Source of the DNA: Saprospiraceae bacterium
Lineage (GTDB): Bacteria > Bacteroidota > Bacteroidia > Chitinophagales > Saprospiraceae
Reading direction: 5' to 3'
Length of the DNA: 14,279 nucleotides
Assembly (NCBI GenBank): GCA_020630355.1
Contig: JAHDBO010000024.1
Coordinates: 1 to 14,279, forward strand
Shown: positions 1 to 8,244 of the stretch, piece after piece
Position numbering within the stretch: the first letter of the stretch is position 1
How the letters are laid out: each line of letters starts with the position of its first letter
Program-made: the position numbers and the translations under genes
Notes under the pieces: generated by a model
Database searches by the model: none
What the model saw: the letters and a program-made list of their open reading frames with translations, nothing else
What the model was told of the DNA's origin: nothing

Positions 1-5
1 ACTGC

Positions 6-1469
6 TCACCTCACCGCTTCAATCAAAAGCTTCTCAATTTTTCTCACCAAAGTCCATGTTGGACCTGTGTAATTATTAACAATAATCGAAAAAGATAGTT
101 GCTGTCCATTCTTCTTTTTGATATAGCCTGTGTAGCTCCGAATGCGTTCCATCGACCCCGTCTTGGCAAGGACTCGACCTTCTCCAATCGTTCCTCTAAA
201 CATTCGTTTAAGTGTCCCTGTTTTGCCTCCTACTGGAAGTGACGCTTCAAAAGCAGGATAAATGGTTTTATTTTTGGCGACTATCTGTAATAGCTTCGCC
301 AAATGAAAGGTTGATACTGCTGTCCTAGGAGATAAACCGCTGCCATCTTCCATAAAAAAGCCTTCTAGAGGCATACCCTTCTCCCTCCAATATTCATAAA
401 TCGCATCCAAACCCTTCTCTGGACTACCTTCTTCAAATCGTTTTTTACCAATTGCTCGAAGCATGGTCTCTACATATAGATTAATACTTTCTAAATTGGT
501 TCGTTTCACGATTTCGCCTAGCGTAGGAGACTCTATTGTATCTATTGTCTTTCTGGATTTACTTAGTTGACGTCCCTCTCGATTCAACTCCAGTTGAGTA
601 GAAGATAGCCCTCGTGATTCAATACCTTTGGCACGCAGTCGTTTATTTAAGAGTTGTGCCGCCATCAGTGGTGGGTCTGGAATTGCTCCTTTTATCGTAA
701 AGGTACTCGAACCAACAGGAATTGTGCCCCTTACAAAACGGGTAAAGCTGTAAGGTGCGCCATAGATATAGGCATTATCTCCAGAGTCTGATGCTGCATT
801 TTGCACCTCATTTATCATCAACATATTGGGAACAACTGGTTCTATTTTATGGATTTTAGGTTTGGCTCCTAGGGATTGATTTTGGAGAAAAGCGAGATAG
901 TACAAATTTTCATGGATATTCAAACCAAAAGCCCCTGCTGCGTAATAGTTCCCTAGGTCGTTCCATTGCCAAGATGGGGCTGCCACTTCCGTGGAAAAAT
1001 ACGAGGCATCTCCAACTACCAAACCGTTGATAGAGGTGATCCCTTCTTTTTTAATGGCTTCGGTCAAGCGATTGAGCAGTTCGTCCAAAAGTAAGACCCC
1101 TTCCATTTTATCAGAACCCAAGGTTGGGTCGCCATAGCCTTTTAGGTAGATATTACCATCCAGTACCCCATTATTAATAGTGCCATCGTACTGCAATACT
1201 GTCTTGAAGCGATAGTTTTCTCCAAGCAATGCCAGAGCAGTCGCTGTGGTCACCAGCTTCAAAGAGGAAGCGGGGCTAAGGCTTTTTTTAGAATCGTGTT
1301 GAGCAACAACTTTCCCTGTTTTCACATCCAAAAGACAAATCCCTACACTCGCAGGAGTGAGGGATTCTTCTTTTATAAATTTTTGTATTGCTGTTTTTAA
1401 TTTGCTTTGAGCGGTCGTTTTCACGAAAGTAAAAACGAGCAACCCTATAAGCCACAAGCGTACATTCAT
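6..1469 (-). CDS. dacB: D-alanyl-D-alanine carboxypeptidase/endopeptidase, PBP4 type (peptidase S13)
   Basis: A low-molecular-weight penicillin-binding protein that trims the terminal D-Ala from peptidoglycan stem peptides and/or cuts cross-links in the periplasm. All three active-site motifs of the S13 family are visible in order: SxxK as S68-S-L-K71 (nucleophile serine), SxN as S328-I-N330, and KTG as K436-T-G438 in an AKTGS context. The conserved DGSGLS segment at about 375-380 and the LPVGGKTGTLK segment just before the true KTG (the family usually has LPV-x-G-x-x-GTL) also fit. Residues 1-20 form a hydrophobic signal peptide ending near TTA-Q. The roughly 230 residues between SxxK and SxN match the large inserted region typical of PBP4. 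At 487 residues it has normal length and looks intact. It lies 107 bases downstream of the metalloprotease gene on the same strand; no convincing terminator separates them, so read-through is possible. The family assignment is firm; the balance of carboxypeptidase and endopeptidase activity cannot be read from sequence. Confidence 0.93.
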   Translation of the reverse strand: MNVRLWLIGLLVFTFVKTTAQSKLKTAIQKFIKEESLTPASVGICLLDVKTGKVVAQHDSKKSLSPASSLKLVTTATALALLGENYRFKTVLQYDGTINNGVLDGNIYLKGYGDPTLGSDKMEGVLLLDELLNRLTEAIKKEGITSINGLVVGDASYFSTEVAAPSWQWNDLGNYYAAGAFGLNIHENLYYLAFLQNQSLGAKPKIHKIEPVVPNMLMINEVQNAASDSGDNAYIYGAPYSFTRFVRGTIPVGSSTFTIKGAIPDPPLMAAQLLNKRLRAKGIESRGLSSTQLELNREGRQLSKSRKTIDTIESPTLGEIVKRTNLESINLYVETMLRAIGKKRFEEGSPEKGLDAIYEYWREKGMPLEGFFMEDGSGLSPRTAVSTFHLAKLLQIVAKNKTIYPAFEASLPVGGKTGTLKRMFRGTIGEGRVLAKTGSMERIRSYTGYIKKKNGQQLSFSIIVNNYTGPTWTLVRKIEKLLIEAVR

Positions 1470-1576
1470 TAATTGTAAATTAGATTTTAGTAATTAGCCT
1501 TTTAGATATTAGATTGAAATTCATTCCTTTATAGCCTACTGCTGTTGCCAAAATCGAAAACAGAATGATGCCTATT

Positions 1577-3691
1577 CTAATAAAGAATAATTTTCTTTGT
1601 TTTAACCTTATTTCCAGAACGCAACTGAACGAAATAAATTCCCTTTGAATTTCCACTTAAATCAATGTCTTCATTCACGATTCCATTTACCTGCCCTAGG
1701 TTCTGGCGCAAAACTTCTTGTCCTACAACATTCAAGACACTCATCTCCAGGTTTACATTTACATCTGTCTCAAAGGAAAGGTTTAAAACCCCATTTGTTG
1801 GATTAGGGTTAAGGCTAAATTGATTTACTTCGTCCAAGTCTCTTGTGCTTGTTGAGCCTTCTTTGACGGAGAAGAAATCAATGGCCGCATCGACGACATG
1901 CCCATTGCTAGAAGTCACGTTATCACTCGTCTCTATCATCAATTTCATCGTAGACGTGATAGAAATATAATCTTGGACAATAAATTCTCTCAACTTCCAC
2001 TTCGACATTTCAGATTCGTCGCTGGCATCTTGTTGGAAAATCATTACCGTATCTGTACCATTTGTAAGGTAGGCGGTTAAGAAGTCATCTGGCGTAGCGG
2101 CTGCAGAATTCAGTTTTCTATTAGAAAACCAAGAAAAGAAGCTTACTACAGGATAGCTATAATTGGTCAAATCAAACTCTGGCGAGGTAATACGCGTAAA
2201 ACCATTGTCTACATCACTCCAAGCACTCAAGCCTCCTACGGCACCCGTCATATAACACATACGCCCGACATCACCACTGATTTCGCTCCCTGGGTCAGAA
2301 GCCGCAGCACCATTGCTATTGTTCATTTTGGAGGTAATAGGAGACGTTAACCTGAATAGGACATTGGCATCGCCTGTTACTTCCCAGCCCAAATCCAAGG
2401 CGAAGGCATCTTCTAGCCCCTTGTTGATTTCAAAAATAACTGCCCCTGTGTTAGAATCAACGGTTACATCGTCGACCTCTTTTGTTATATAACCCCACGC
2501 ACCGACTGTTACGTCATATTTATCCGCAAAGAAATTATCAATCGTAAATTCTCCGTTGGCGTCCGCAGTCACTTTAGGTAAAAAATCGCCATCAAAACTC
2601 AATCTAGCGTGTGGAACGGGTTGTCCACTGTCACCATCTATCACTCGTCCTGAAAAGGAGAAGCCGCTGTTGGTCCCTAGAGCAGGAGAGGTAGGCAGTG
2701 TATTCCTACGGATACTATTCTCCATGACGACGTCCACCCTTCCCTTTTGGCAATTGGTGAATATATTCATGCAGCCATCATTGGAATAATCCATATAGTT
2801 TTGAAACATATCGTCCGAGCCACAGGTGTTCTTAGTAGTGGGACAGCCATTGGTCGCCCCACTCTGATTGGGGGTATCTTCACAGTAATCGTCTGCGCTA
2901 CAATCACCATCCCCCCAAATATGTCTCAAACCTAGAAAATGCCCAATCTCATGGGTCAAGGTTCTTCCCCTGCTGAAAAAATCCACATCGAAACTCCCAT
3001 CGTCTAGATCTTTAGACCCAAAATACCTTGCATTTATCACAACTCCATCCGTGTTTTTGCTACCAGGGTTGATAGGAATCCCATCAAGGTCCGTTTTAGG
3101 GAACTGAGCGTATCCCAACAAGAGACCAGCACCAGCATCAGAATTAATGACGCTACAAACCCAGACATTCAAGAAAAAATCAGGGTTCCAAACCGTTGCT
3201 GGCTTCACTACAGACTCCAAAAACTCGTCGGTATAATCAAAAGCGCCCCATTCTACTCTGTTGATACCATTCGAAGGATTGCCTTGTTCATCTATTTTAG
3301 CCAACTCAAAATCAATCTCTAAATCAACTCCATCTGGATGCGTATTATCACCTGGCGTGCCTGCCATCTTTCTGAAATCCTCATTTAAAGTTTGAATTTG
3401 AGATAGAATCTGAGCATCGGAAATATTAGGAGCAATGCCCTCCGCTTCACCATTATGAATCACATGCACCACCACGGGAACCTTCAGGATATTTCTACGA
3501 GTGCTTCTCTGGCTGATTTCTAGTCGCTTTTCTCGCATCCATGCCTCAAAAACATCATCATTTTCAAGCAATCCAAGTTTCTGTTGATTTTCATGGATGG
3601 TTCTTGTCGCACATTTCGTAATATGCTCTTGCTGTGCGAACAAAACAGACGTAAAAAACAAACAAAATGCTAATCCTAAAGTATTTTTCAT
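1577..3691 (-). CDS. Secreted M43-type (pappalysin-like) zinc metalloprotease with T9SS sorting domain
   Basis: Predicted secreted protease of 704 residues. The frame is open to 3739, but I start at 3691 because this ATG begins a proper signal peptide (MKNTLGLAFCLFF, cleavage near FAQ); the 16 extra residues upstream would bury it. The catalytic domain carries the extended zinc motif H247-E-x-x-H251-x-x-G254-x-x-H257 and a Met-turn NYMDY around M300, with several cysteines between them as in the M43 family. Residues about 346-425 form a carboxypeptidase-regulatory-like beta-sandwich (GRVIDGDSGQPVPHA start). A beta-rich region of about 180 residues follows, possibly a jelly-roll or MAM-like binding module. 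The last roughly 80 residues are a T9SS type A sorting domain (NPNPTNG start, KKIILY end), normally removed as the protein is exported across the outer membrane. It is preceded by the terminator of the lipoprotein gene, so it probably has its own promoter, although I could not identify one. The substrate is unknown. Confidence 0.92.
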   Translation of the reverse strand: MKNTLGLAFCLFFTSVLFAQQEHITKCATRTIHENQQKLGLLENDDVFEAWMREKRLEISQRSTRRNILKVPVVVHVIHNGEAEGIAPNISDAQILSQIQTLNEDFRKMAGTPGDNTHPDGVDLEIDFELAKIDEQGNPSNGINRVEWGAFDYTDEFLESVVKPATVWNPDFFLNVWVCSVINSDAGAGLLLGYAQFPKTDLDGIPINPGSKNTDGVVINARYFGSKDLDDGSFDVDFFSRGRTLTHEIGHFLGLRHIWGDGDCSADDYCEDTPNQSGATNGCPTTKNTCGSDDMFQNYMDYSNDGCMNIFTNCQKGRVDVVMENSIRRNTLPTSPALGTNSGFSFSGRVIDGDSGQPVPHARLSFDGDFLPKVTADANGEFTIDNFFADKYDVTVGAWGYITKEVDDVTVDSNTGAVIFEINKGLEDAFALDLGWEVTGDANVLFRLTSPITSKMNNSNGAAASDPGSEISGDVGRMCYMTGAVGGLSAWSDVDNGFTRITSPEFDLTNYSYPVVSFFSWFSNRKLNSAAATPDDFLTAYLTNGTDTVMIFQQDASDESEMSKWKLREFIVQDYISITSTMKLMIETSDNVTSSNGHVVDAAIDFFSVKEGSTSTRDLDEVNQFSLNPNPTNGVLNLSFETDVNVNLEMSVLNVVGQEVLRQNLGQVNGIVNEDIDLSGNSKGIYFVQLRSGNKVKTKKIILY

Positions 3692-3798
3692 ATTCGTAAT
3701 TTTATTATTGCTTTCATAAATATCGAAAATAAAATTCAATTTAGTTGTCTTCTAGTTACCCTTATCTTGAAATACCGTTTAGTACCTTCAAATAAAAA

Positions 3799-3835
3799 GA
3801 TAAAGGGAAACCCCTGATTTGAGTCTCCCTTTATC
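3799..3835 (-). terminator. Rho-independent terminator after the lipoprotein gene
   Basis: Read on the minus strand, a hairpin with a 10-base perfect stem (3799-3808 with 3826-3835), one A/C mismatch and two more pairs is followed directly by TTTTTATTT. It starts 16 bases past the stop codon of the lipoprotein gene and 108 bases before the metalloprotease start, so it separates the two transcripts. Confidence 0.8.
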
Positions 3836-3850
3836 CGCTGATTATATTTT

Positions 3851-5308
3851 CTACTTAACGGCTCTAACTTTCGTTTTTTCTTGTATCCAACAAGGCACCG
3901 TATAGCTCTGTCCTATTTTAAGGTTTTTCATAAATACATCTTCGTTATTCGGCATGAAAGCATTGTAACGATTAATCAGTTTGTTTGCTTCCCCTGCTAC
4001 CGATGGGTCGACCGATTTCGCTTGATTCCATTTATCTATTGCTGCCCAGACCACTCGCTGGCTATCAAAACCACGCCCAGGACCGCACAATGGACCGCTG
4101 GATGCGTACAGCTTCCCTATTAAGATATATGGTTCGCCCCAGTTAGAGCGGTATTCTAGGGCTTCCCTTGCTAGGCTTCTTGAGGTGGAATATTTTTTTA
4201 AGTGGGCATAATTGATCTTGGAGGCAGTGAAAAGGTAGCGGGCTTTCTTCATGTTGTCTGTAGATTCAGCTGCTGCCTGCGGATATAACCGAGCGGCTGT
4301 AGCAAAATCCCCAGATTTTAAAGCCCTATAAGCAAGCACAGCTGTAGAAGATGTTTTTATCTCCTCTTCTTCTTCTTCCTCCTCTTTTCCACATTTTGAA
4401 CGCTTTGCTGCACTCAGTCCTACAACTTTGGCGTCATTGGTAGGACAACCGCCCCACAAAAACCGTCCAAGGGTCACGTCTATCACATCACAATCATCTT
4501 GTTCTTCTTGGTACATCGGATAATATTTCTCTTGGAAATAAGCACAGTCATAAAAACCTTTCACGCCTTCCAACTCCTCTAGGCGAAGTGGTGCGTAATC
4601 CTTGATAATCGCCCATCTTTCACAACCCGTCCCTTTGCAGTCCTTCGTTCCTTGCTCAATCCTATCCATGATGAAACGTGCATTTTCCTGCGCTTCTGTC
4701 ATTGGAATTTCATCCTTCAAGAATAAACGAATCATCAAATCTGTAAAAGGATTGACCACAAAGTCCCTCGTTTTCATCCCATCTATAGCGATTGCTTCTT
4801 TGAACATTTGATACTTTTCTTGCTCACTTGCTCGTTCTGGATAGCGGTAATACAAATCAAATGCTTTTCTCGCTTTTACATATCCCTTATCCCCTTCATA
4901 ACATTCGGCAACCTCGTCATAAAGTGCGAATATCTTATCCACATATTCACCTTGTTTCGCCTCGTCTTTTTCTTCTTTTAGAAAATATTGATAAATCTTG
5001 ATACCATCTGCATAGACCGTATTCCGACGCCCATCCGCTGCTGGAGCCATTTCGTACACCTCTTGCCAAAGCTTGTAGGCTTCGGGATAGTTTTTCATTT
5101 TCATCTCATCCCGATAGAGGACATATTTCTCCCTTGCGAGTAATTCATTTCCAGAATCCGAGAATTTCTTACAAGGACTTAGGTTCTCATCCACAATCGT
5201 TTCTTCAGGTTCGGTCACGGGTTCTTTAGCAGTTTCTTCTACTACTTTAGGGGTACACGCTATCACAATAAGTAAAAGCATAGCGTACAAAATCTTTAGT
5301 TTTTGCAT
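3851..5308 (-). CDS. TPR-like lipoprotein, paralogue of the adjacent periplasmic repeat protein
   Basis: Predicted lipoprotein of 485 residues with no assigned enzymatic function. The N-terminus is a hydrophobic leader with a lipobox V-I-A-C18, so acylation at C18 and membrane anchoring are expected. The following residues are rich in P and E, like a linker. The rest is mostly alpha-helical, with TPR-like pairs such as KNYPEAYKLWQEVYEMAP and GDFATAARLYPQAA. It aligns along nearly its whole length with the 462-residue protein at 5495-6883, sharing VLYRD, APAADG.RN, ECY, DC.YF, NWGEPY/GWGDPY, a C-G pair, AKS.D.SVAG and the terminal GQSY.V.CWIQ. A run of eight Glu (4361-4384, beside a GKE) sits in a low-complexity insert missing from the paralogue. 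It has an upstream gap of 186 bases containing the paralogue's terminator, so it is probably transcribed separately. A role as an envelope scaffold or assembly factor is possible but is inference only. Confidence 0.85.
   Translation of the reverse strand: MQKLKILYAMLLLIVIACTPKVVEETAKEPVTEPEETIVDENLSPCKKFSDSGNELLAREKYVLYRDEMKMKNYPEAYKLWQEVYEMAPAADGRRNTVYADGIKIYQYFLKEEKDEAKQGEYVDKIFALYDEVAECYEGDKGYVKARKAFDLYYRYPERASEQEKYQMFKEAIAIDGMKTRDFVVNPFTDLMIRLFLKDEIPMTEAQENARFIMDRIEQGTKDCKGTGCERWAIIKDYAPLRLEELEGVKGFYDCAYFQEKYYPMYQEEQDDCDVIDVTLGRFLWGGCPTNDAKVVGLSAAKRSKCGKEEEEEEEEIKTSSTAVLAYRALKSGDFATAARLYPQAAAESTDNMKKARYLFTASKINYAHLKKYSTSRSLAREALEYRSNWGEPYILIGKLYASSGPLCGPGRGFDSQRVVWAAIDKWNQAKSVDPSVAGEANKLINRYNAFMPNNEDVFMKNLKIGQSYTVPCWIQEKTKVRAVK
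4361..4384 (-). repeat. GAG/GAA trinucleotide tract coding for eight Glu
   Basis: Eight consecutive glutamate codons (GAG GAG, four GAA, GAG GAG on the minus strand) form a polypurine tract inside the lipoprotein gene. It encodes an acidic linker ahead of the C-terminal TPR-like region and is absent from the neighbouring paralogue. Because it is built of whole codons, length changes would keep the frame. Confidence 0.85.
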
Positions 5309-5406
5309 CGTATCAAATTTTATATCCTCATTCTAATAAAAAACGAGGAGTGTCTAAAAAAGGAATGCTCTCAGAATTTTCTTTTCTGACGTTTGGTAGG
5401 TTTTTC

Positions 5407-5438
5407 AGGTACAGTACCTCTTTTGTAATAATACAAAA
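5407..5438. promoter_or_regulatory. Two adjacent short perfect dyads upstream of the lipoprotein gene
   Basis: AGGTAC-A-GTACCT (5407-5419) is immediately followed by TTTTGTA-ATAA-TACAAAA (5421-5438). Both are perfect inverted repeats, and the second overlaps the A-run of the terminator at 5435. They lie about 100-130 bases upstream of the lipoprotein start at 5308, a plausible place for operator sites or RNA structure. No exact TAnnTTTG promoter box was found between them and the gene. The structure is certain; the function is a guess. Confidence 0.35.
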
Positions 5439-5474
5439 AAGCCGTGTTCTCCACAAGAAGAACACGGCTTTTTT
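5435..5474 (-). terminator. Strong Rho-independent terminator after the coaX-OMP-repeat protein operon
   Basis: A perfect 16-base inverted repeat (5435-5450 with 5459-5474) with an 8-base loop has a GC-rich core (GCCGTGTTCT) flanked by A6 on one side and T6 on the other. Read on the minus strand it lies 20 bases beyond the stop codon of the repeat protein and ends in six T residues. The symmetric A/T flanks would also let it stop transcription in the other direction. Confidence 0.92.
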
Positions 5475-5494
5475 AGTATTTTATTAATGTGAAA

Positions 5495-6883
5495 TTATTT
5501 CAATCTGATTCTTGTTGTCGTTTGTATCCAACAGCCAACTTTATAAGATTGCCCCTCACTAACACTCCTCATGTGTGCATCTTCTTTAGCGGGCAAATAT
5601 TGGCTATACCTTCCAATCAATTGATTGGCTTTTCCCGCTACGCTAGAATCTATAGATTTTGCTTTCCCCCACATGTCCATCGCTGCGCAGATTGCAGCTG
5701 CTTTAGAGAAGGCATCTTTCCCACAGCTACTCGCACTTGCGGCATACATTTCACCGATTTTCATGTAAGGGTCTCCCCATCCTGAATTGGCTTCTGCTGC
5801 TTTAAGATAGTAGCTACGTGCTCCTGAGTAATCTTTCTTCTTTCTGTGCTTGATATTAGCTATAGAGTAGTTATACTTAGAGATTTTATCAGATTCTGTG
5901 GTACCACTAATAGCTTCCTGATACTTCGCAATCGCCGCATCATAATCTCCAGAGTCGTATAATCTCTTAGCCATTACACCTGGGTTATTTTGAGCAAACT
6001 CCTCTTTGATACGTGCTTTTTCAGAAGCAATAAAAGACGCATCTTTTGATAAAATTTCTTTCAAGATAGGGTCTTCCTTATCACAACCTCTTTGTATCAT
6101 CTCTGCATAAACCGCTCTATAATTCTCACGGTTGTCGGGGTCAGCTTTATAGCGTTCTACCAATTTAGGGCGGAAATAATCACAATCAAAAATATTTGCT
6201 TCAATTTTTGCAAATTCTGCATTGACAGATGCTTTAGCCGATTTGTAGTAGTCCGCTAGTTTTTCGTTATTGGCAATATTATGGTCAGCAATTTCATTCA
6301 ACAATTTATAAGCTGCCCTTGCTCCGTCCTTGTCTACCAATTTATTGGTATAGTTATAAACAGTGATAGTTGCATAAGGCGCCAAAACGATATATTCGGA
6401 ATCATTGCCTGAGGCTTCAATAGATTTACTCAATGCAGCTAAAGTTGCAACATAGTCACTATTGAAAATGTAGAACATATCATAGCCTTTTCTACCATTC
6501 AAATAGCCTATTCTATCTCTGCCCCCCAATTTAGGGTAACATTCCATTTCTTCGTCGTATAACTTTACGACCATATCTGCATAACTTTTCTTTTCAGCAG
6601 CATCCGTAGCCATTTCAAATTTAGCTTTGTAAATCAAGCGCCCATCTTTGTAATGGAAATTACGTTGTCCGTCCGCTGCGGGTGCTACGCTATATGCTTT
6701 TTCCCATAAAGGAAAAGCCTCTTGATAGTTTTTCTGTTTCACCAAGTCCCGATAAAGAACGTGGTTTGTTTTCGCCTCTTCTCCCTTATCCGCTGTAGAG
6801 AAAGTAGCGCACTGCGCAATCAAGCTCCCAGCAGGAATGGCCATAGCCAATAGTAGAGGTAATAGATTTTTCAGTAGTTTCAT
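5495..6883 (-). CDS. Periplasmic TPR-like repeat protein (coaX-operon paralogue)
   Basis: Exported protein of 462 residues with no assigned biochemical function. A clear signal peptide covers residues 1-23 (MKLLKNLLPLLLAMAIP, cleavage near LIA-Q). A cysteine follows at position 25, but with Q before it the site is not a good lipobox, so I predict a soluble periplasmic protein, unlike its lipoprotein paralogue at 3851-5308. The remainder is helical, with TPR-like pairs (KNYQEAFPLWEKAYSVAP; GDYDAAIAKYQEAI; KDYSGARSYYLKAAE). Cysteines in ECY, DCDYF, the SSCG segment and the final VGCWIQ are shared with the paralogue, suggesting structural disulfides. It starts 2 bases after the stop of the outer-membrane barrel gene, so the two are almost certainly co-transcribed and translationally coupled. 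It is the last gene before the terminator at 5435-5474. A partnership with the barrel protein is a reasonable inference from gene order alone. Confidence 0.87.
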   Translation of the reverse strand: MKLLKNLLPLLLAMAIPAGSLIAQCATFSTADKGEEAKTNHVLYRDLVKQKNYQEAFPLWEKAYSVAPAADGQRNFHYKDGRLIYKAKFEMATDAAEKKSYADMVVKLYDEEMECYPKLGGRDRIGYLNGRKGYDMFYIFNSDYVATLAALSKSIEASGNDSEYIVLAPYATITVYNYTNKLVDKDGARAAYKLLNEIADHNIANNEKLADYYKSAKASVNAEFAKIEANIFDCDYFRPKLVERYKADPDNRENYRAVYAEMIQRGCDKEDPILKEILSKDASFIASEKARIKEEFAQNNPGVMAKRLYDSGDYDAAIAKYQEAISGTTESDKISKYNYSIANIKHRKKKDYSGARSYYLKAAEANSGWGDPYMKIGEMYAASASSCGKDAFSKAAAICAAMDMWGKAKSIDSSVAGKANQLIGRYSQYLPAKEDAHMRSVSEGQSYKVGCWIQTTTRIRLK

Positions 6884-6885
6884 AA

Positions 6886-8244
6886 TTAGTCAAATTTTCG
6901 TTTAATGAACCAGGAATTGTCGTTTAAGGTGAAGCCCACTGTTAATCTTCCATAGGTTTGTTGAAGTGCGTCGGAGTCATTACCGATTCGTCCCATCTCT
7001 AGCCCTATGTCCACAAAAGAAGGTAATCCTCTCTGTAGTATTAACGGAATACCGAAACCTAATGATACACCGTACTGCGTTAATTGCCCGTTAAAATCAC
7101 GAGCATCTTGGCTATAAAAAGTACCAAAACGGTAACGTATTCTTTTCAAAAAGTTATTGTAAGAACGATAATCAGGTGTAAACTCTCCTCCTAAGGAGAA
7201 TCTCCATGTATCTAATAGTGTAGAATTATTCAGAATACCCTGACTTGGTTGATCGCCCTCTGTGAAATCAGACCATTTTGTAAATTTAGTGCTCGCCCCT
7301 ATTTTCCAAGAATAGTCTTTGCTGTACATGACACCTAAAGAGAAGTCACTCGGATAGGTGATCGTACCTTCCAGACCTGTTACATGGTTAATTGTATCAA
7401 TGGCAGTTCCGAAAGTTCCTTCCTCACTTAAGTAAGTCAAATTGGATTCGGTATTCAGCTTATAAGCGGTATTTCCGTAGAAGCCAACACTAAGTTTTGT
7501 TCTCCTAGGGTCTTTTCTCAACGCTTCTTTTGATTTAGGAATTATATAATCATAAATCAAACCTGCATTCCATGTAACACCACCAACGCTGACCTCTTCA
7601 ACAAAACGATTGTTGTAAGGTAAAAAGAAGTCGACAAAAGTATCTGTCTTTTCAGAGCCAATCTTTCCAAACATGTACCCAAGTCCTACCCCAGCAGATA
7701 TATTCTTGTACTTCCAAGAGTTATTCCATACAAATCGGTATGTCCCACCAGTACCTTGATAATTTGTGATCACTTCTGCATCTGCGACCGTTTGGACGGT
7801 TTCTATATTGTAAGCGACCTGTGTATTAGGCACCAGTCCTAGGCTCATCCCCCAAGTAACAGGTGAAGATTTTCTTTCTGTTAACCTGTTTAACGGGTTT
7901 TGCAATGGGAAACCCAATGCCATGTATCCCAAATTACCACCCCAACCTTCATATTCTCCTGTATTGTTTTTCAATGACGAAAAACGAGCGTACGCAGCTA
8001 CTTCAAATGAAGTGTAATCTAGGAAGCTGCTCGCAGCAGGATTGGATAAATTGAGATGATATTGGTCATGATATACTGCGCCCAAGCCTCCTAAACTTGA
8101 AGGGGCTACAAAATCTATTGGAAGTAAAGAGCCGAACCCCAAACGAGAATAAGGATCGTTATCTTTGGGTTGCGCCATAGACAACAATGGCAACACCAAC
8201 ATTCCTACCAACAATATTAAAAGCTTAGTTTTCAAGCTGCGCAT
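6886..8244 (-). CDS. Putative outer-membrane beta-barrel protein
   Basis: A 452-residue protein with a signal peptide (hydrophobic residues 7-22, cleavage near SMA-Q24). The mature part is rich in alternating polar/hydrophobic strands with many aromatic and glycine residues (for example LGYMALGFPL, AGVGLGYMFG, KLSVGFYGN, YGVSLGFGIPL), as expected for an outer-membrane barrel. It ends with a charged-aromatic strand (NSWFIKRKFD), a usual OMP C-terminal pattern. The N-terminal segment with DPYSRLGFGS and the LSNPAAS motif resembles FadL/OmpP1-like barrels common in Bacteroidota, but I cannot assign a transported substrate. The start at 8244 lies inside coaX (20-base overlap) and places the signal peptide correctly. 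The 2-base gap to the downstream repeat-protein gene completes a tight three-gene operon. Confidence 0.85.
   Translation of the reverse strand: MRSLKTKLLILLVGMLVLPLLSMAQPKDNDPYSRLGFGSLLPIDFVAPSSLGGLGAVYHDQYHLNLSNPAASSFLDYTSFEVAAYARFSSLKNNTGEYEGWGGNLGYMALGFPLQNPLNRLTERKSSPVTWGMSLGLVPNTQVAYNIETVQTVADAEVITNYQGTGGTYRFVWNNSWKYKNISAGVGLGYMFGKIGSEKTDTFVDFFLPYNNRFVEEVSVGGVTWNAGLIYDYIIPKSKEALRKDPRRTKLSVGFYGNTAYKLNTESNLTYLSEEGTFGTAIDTINHVTGLEGTITYPSDFSLGVMYSKDYSWKIGASTKFTKWSDFTEGDQPSQGILNNSTLLDTWRFSLGGEFTPDYRSYNNFLKRIRYRFGTFYSQDARDFNGQLTQYGVSLGFGIPLILQRGLPSFVDIGLEMGRIGNDSDALQQTYGRLTVGFTLNDNSWFIKRKFD

Noticed and set aside
1574..1590. TATTCT...AGAATA dyad at the metalloprotease stop as a terminator
   Set aside because: Only six AT-rich pairs with no T-run after it on the minus strand; too weak to call.
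413..2935. Short plus-strand frames within the carboxypeptidase and metalloprotease genes
   Set aside because: They lie wholly inside genes with clear catalytic motifs on the other strand and encode no recognisable features.
3692..3739. Sixteen-residue N-terminal extension of the metalloprotease
   Set aside because: Using this upstream ATG would place charged and polar residues ahead of a complete signal peptide; the ATG at 3691 starts a proper one.
6843..6883. Lipoprotein assignment for the 462-residue repeat protein because of Cys25
   Set aside because: The residue before the cysteine is Gln, which does not fit the lipobox; cleavage at LIA-Q by signal peptidase I is more likely.
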